Of a DNA stretch of 56,642 nucleotides, positions 54,985 through 56,642 are shown piece after piece. This DNA is from Clostridia bacterium (GTDB taxonomy: Bacteria > Bacillota > Clostridia > Christensenellales > Borkfalkiaceae): the NCBI GenBank assembly GCA_017623605.1, contig JAGAOR010000007.1, positions 1 to 56,642 of the forward strand, read 5' to 3'. Positions within the stretch are counted from its first letter, which is position 1, and each line of letters begins with the position of its first letter. The position numbers and the translations under genes are program-made. A model generated the notes under the pieces. It was not told where the DNA came from. It did no database searches and saw only the letters and a program-made list of their open reading frames with translations.

Positions 54985-55562
54985 TGGACGAATTTTTAAA
55001 GGAATGGTACGGCGTTTTAGCGTTCGTACTCTTTGATTTAGCGGCGCTAATTTTGATTATATCTTTCACCTACCGTTGGTTTTTTAAGCGCATTTTCGAT
55101 TTTCTCGTTTCCCTCGTTTGTATCGTGGCAACCTCCCCTATATTATTATGGACATACGCGCGTGCGCGTAAAGCGAAAAAACGGGGCGAGATCGAACGGA
55201 TTTTTAATTCCGAGCCCTTTATCGGGAAGAAAGGAAAAACCGTTTTTCTCCGCCGTTTTAACGGCAATTTCGGCAAATGCGCCGCTCTTGCGCGACTGTT
55301 CGATCTGTTCTCAGGGCGCGTTAGCGTGATCGGATACGAACCGTTTACGGAAGCGGAATGTGAAGCTTTAACGGAAATTGAATTTGATCGGCATATCGCC
55401 AAACCCGGGCTTATCAATCCCTATTACACCAACGGTGGAAGCAAAGAAGATAAAAAAGCTATGCTTAAAACGGACGAGAAATACGCTTGGAATTTTTCCT
55501 TTTTCGGGGATATAAAAATTTTCTTTACTTGGCTACTCAAAAAAATACGCGGTCAAAATTGA
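54984..55562 (+). CDS. Phosphoglycosyl-transferase-like membrane protein lacking the catalytic Asp-Glu pair
   Basis: 192 residues. An N-terminal hydrophobic helix (10-30), then RWFFKRIFDFLVSLVCIVATSPIL (31-54), which matches the re-entrant membrane helix of WcaJ/PglC-type monotopic sugar-phosphate transferases, and later GRVSVIGYEP (111-120) and KPGLI (140-144), matching the family's GDMSLVGPRP and KPGIT. In active enzymes a DELPQL segment precedes this and provides the catalytic Asp-Glu. Aligned without gaps, those positions are Ala100 and Ala101 here. The enzyme should be inactive as a transferase (inference). Coupled by one base to engB. Confidence 0.78.
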   Translation: MDEFLKEWYGVLAFVLFDLAALILIISFTYRWFFKRIFDFLVSLVCIVATSPILLWTYARARKAKKRGEIERIFNSEPFIGKKGKTVFLRRFNGNFGKCAALARLFDLFSGRVSVIGYEPFTEAECEALTEIEFDRHIAKPGLINPYYTNGGSKEDKKAMLKTDEKYAWNFSFFGDIKIFFTWLLKKIRGQN

Positions 55563-55585
55563 CTGCGTATCTTTTTTATATCCCC

Positions 55586-56032
55586 TTATAAATATTCTTT
55601 CCACTTTTTCTCGAATTGTTCTTCCGCTTTGATCATTTCATCGAGAAGCGCCGTGATTTCGTCGGACGCGCCTTGATACGTTTCCCCTGCGGAGGTACGA
55701 AGCGCAGAAATTCCCATAACCGTGCCCTGCAACATCATATCCGCAATATGCGAACGGGAATTATCCGTGAGTGTGTTCATCTTTATAGAACCCCACATCA
55801 TTGCTTTTTTGAACATATTCGGTTCTTTCAGCTCAATACCTCGATCCTTTGCAATCTTCGCCGCGCGGGCGGAGAATTTTTCGTATTCCTCGTGCTGGGC
55901 GGCGAGCTCGTCTTTCACTTTCTGATCGTCTACCTGCGGCATAATGTCCGCGATAGATTGCAGAGCAAGCTGCGCGTTTCTGTAAATTTCCGCTAAAATT
56001 TCTTCCGATTGTTTTTTATCTTGCTTTTCCAT
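55586..56032 (-). CDS. Helical-bundle protein of unknown function, 148 residues
   Basis: Not assigned. Sequence from MEKQDKKQSEEILAEIYRNAQLALQSI to EEQFEKKWKEYL is nearly all amphipathic helix, in about four stretches (5-30, 35-60, 75-105, 115-145), like the ferritin-like DUF2383-type four-helix bundles. The metal-binding E...ExxH pattern of true ferritins is not obvious. A central Met-rich segment (KKAMMWGSIKMNTL) stands out. AAGGAG precedes the ATG. It is a single gene, divergent from rplU and convergent with the transferase-like gene. Confidence 0.7.
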   Translation of the reverse strand: MEKQDKKQSEEILAEIYRNAQLALQSIADIMPQVDDQKVKDELAAQHEEYEKFSARAAKIAKDRGIELKEPNMFKKAMMWGSIKMNTLTDNSRSHIADMMLQGTVMGISALRTSAGETYQGASDEITALLDEMIKAEEQFEKKWKEYL

Positions 56033-56092
56033 AAATAACTCTCCTTTTTTTATTATTTTTGCGTAAATTTATAAAAAATATGCAAAAATTGC

Positions 56093-56122
56093 TTGACGAA
56101 ATGCTTACAAATGTGGTATAGT
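56093..56122 (+). promoter_or_regulatory. Promoter of the rplU operon
   Basis: TTGACG (56093-56098), 18 nt, TATAGT (56117-56122). Confidence 0.7.
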
Positions 56123-56128
56123 TGTATC

Positions 56129-56250
56129 CGAGCCGATAGAAACGGGCTTTTTTAAGTCGCTCAAATTTCGGGATTTGTTCTTAAAACTTCCCTAAAAATA
56201 CGGGCGCGCCTTGGGTTCTTCGAGACTGGAAAGAGGAGGTATTACATCTT
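56129..56250 (+). promoter_or_regulatory. Structured leader of rplU (L21-leader candidate)
   Basis: About 120 nt between promoter and rplU. It opens with a small terminator-like hairpin AGCCG/CGGGCT followed by six T (56131-56153), then further stems up to the strong RBS AGAGGAGG. Firmicute rplU genes usually have an autoregulatory leader, so this is probably its equivalent. I have not matched it to the known consensus. Confidence 0.5.
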
Positions 56251-56556
56251 ATGTACGCTATTATCGACAACGGCAACAAGCAGTATAAAGTGGCAGAAGG
56301 CGACGTAGTTCGCGTGGAAAAACTCGCGGCGAACGAAGGCGACACGGTTAGCTTTAAAGTGCTTATGGTTGCAGATGAAAACGGTATTAAGACGGGTGCG
56401 GAAGTGGCAAACGCAAAAGTTTCCGCAACGGTCGTAAAGCAAGACAAAGCGAAAAAGATTATCGTTTTCAAGTATAAAGCAAAGAAGAACGAACGTAAGA
56501 AGCAAGGGCATAGACAACCCTTCACCGCTGTTAAAGTTGAAAAAATCGAGCTTTGA
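56251..56556 (+). CDS. rplU: 50S ribosomal protein L21
   Basis: A 101-residue 23S-rRNA-binding protein of the large subunit. The opening [24 protein letters not shown] and the basic segment [27 protein letters not shown] at 73-99 are diagnostic. A strong RBS (GAGGAGG) lies upstream. In Firmicutes rplU is followed by prp and rpmA, and a new start codon with AAGGAG follows here 57 nt downstream, at the window edge. Confidence 0.97.
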   Translation: MYAIIDNGNKQYKVAEGDVVRVEKLAANEGDTVSFKVLMVADENGIKTGAEVANAKVSATVVKQDKAKKIIVFKYKAKKNERKKQGHRQPFTAVKVEKIEL

Positions 56557-56613
56557 TAGCAACCGTTTCCAATAAGGAAACCACACGAAATTTGATTTTA
56601 AGGAGAGATAAAA

Positions 56614-56642
56614 ATGATTTTCATCAGTTTATTCGCTCATAA
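56614..56642 (+). CDS. Start of a gene cut by the window edge, probably prp by synteny
   Basis: ATG at 56614 with AAGGAGA 7 nt before it; only the first nine complete codons (MIFISLFAH) are inside. By position between rplU and the expected rpmA it should encode the Prp cysteine protease that trims L27, but nothing in these nine residues proves this. Confidence 0.5.

Overview
The window reads as a stretch of chromosome from an uncultured gut-type Clostridia (Bacillota). The evidence is the Firmicute gene content and order (tig-clpP-clpX, lon-engB, greA-lysS, gyrB-gyrA, a ricT/holB pair, a SpoIVFA/SpoIVFB-like pair beside RNase G, rplU followed by a probable prp), AGGAGG-type ribosome binding sites and near-consensus sigma-A promoters. 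A lineage near Christensenellales is my guess only. I found no tRNA, rRNA, CRISPR array, prophage or transposase gene.

Layout. 1-5 kb: the N-terminal part of GTP-dependent PEP carboxykinase (minus, cut by the window edge), a small unknown gene, and proBA plus proC for proline synthesis. 5-12.5 kb: an M20 amidohydrolase, an MFS transporter, a polar amino-acid ABC transporter whose operon ends in a TrpR/YerC-like regulator, and a membrane pyrophosphatase. 12.6-14 kb: a tiny lipoprotein, then about 1.1 kb without a credible protein gene. This gap holds a consensus minus-strand promoter and a purine-rich, hairpin-rich sequence of about 700 nt, which I read as a large ornate non-coding RNA (ROOL/OLE/GOLLD-like), with a second possible small RNA beside it. 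14-18.4 kb: an MreB-like protein, Maf, Ppx/GppA and a TauE/SafE exporter split into two half-size genes. 18.5-26.6 kb: an 1133-residue surface lipoprotein, then gyrase. 26.8-35 kb: a membrane protein, thymidylate kinase, an Orn/Lys/Arg decarboxylase, a membrane-anchored unknown, a 277-bp MITE-like element with TA flanks, greA-lysS behind an attenuator-like leader, and an Lrp-aminotransferase pair. 35-49.8 kb: polysaccharide deacetylase, a double-OB SSB-like protein, RqcH, trigger factor/ClpP/ClpX, small genes, RNase G, the M50/SpoIVFA-like pair, a uracil permease, RicT and HolB. 50-56.6 kb: a CpsC/CpsD pair, Lon, EngB, a phosphoglycosyl-transferase homologue that appears to lack its catalytic dyad, a helical small protein, and rplU behind a structured leader.

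Themes. The intergenic DNA carries most of the novelty: the large RNA, four clusters of tandem 6-9 bp hairpins, a dispersed repeat of about 100 bp present twice, the MITE, and several genes whose -10 box lies 6-9 nt before the start codon with no Shine-Dalgarno, which suggests leaderless mRNAs in a Firmicute. All coordinates and motifs were read by eye. Family assignments rest on recognised motifs, not on searches.
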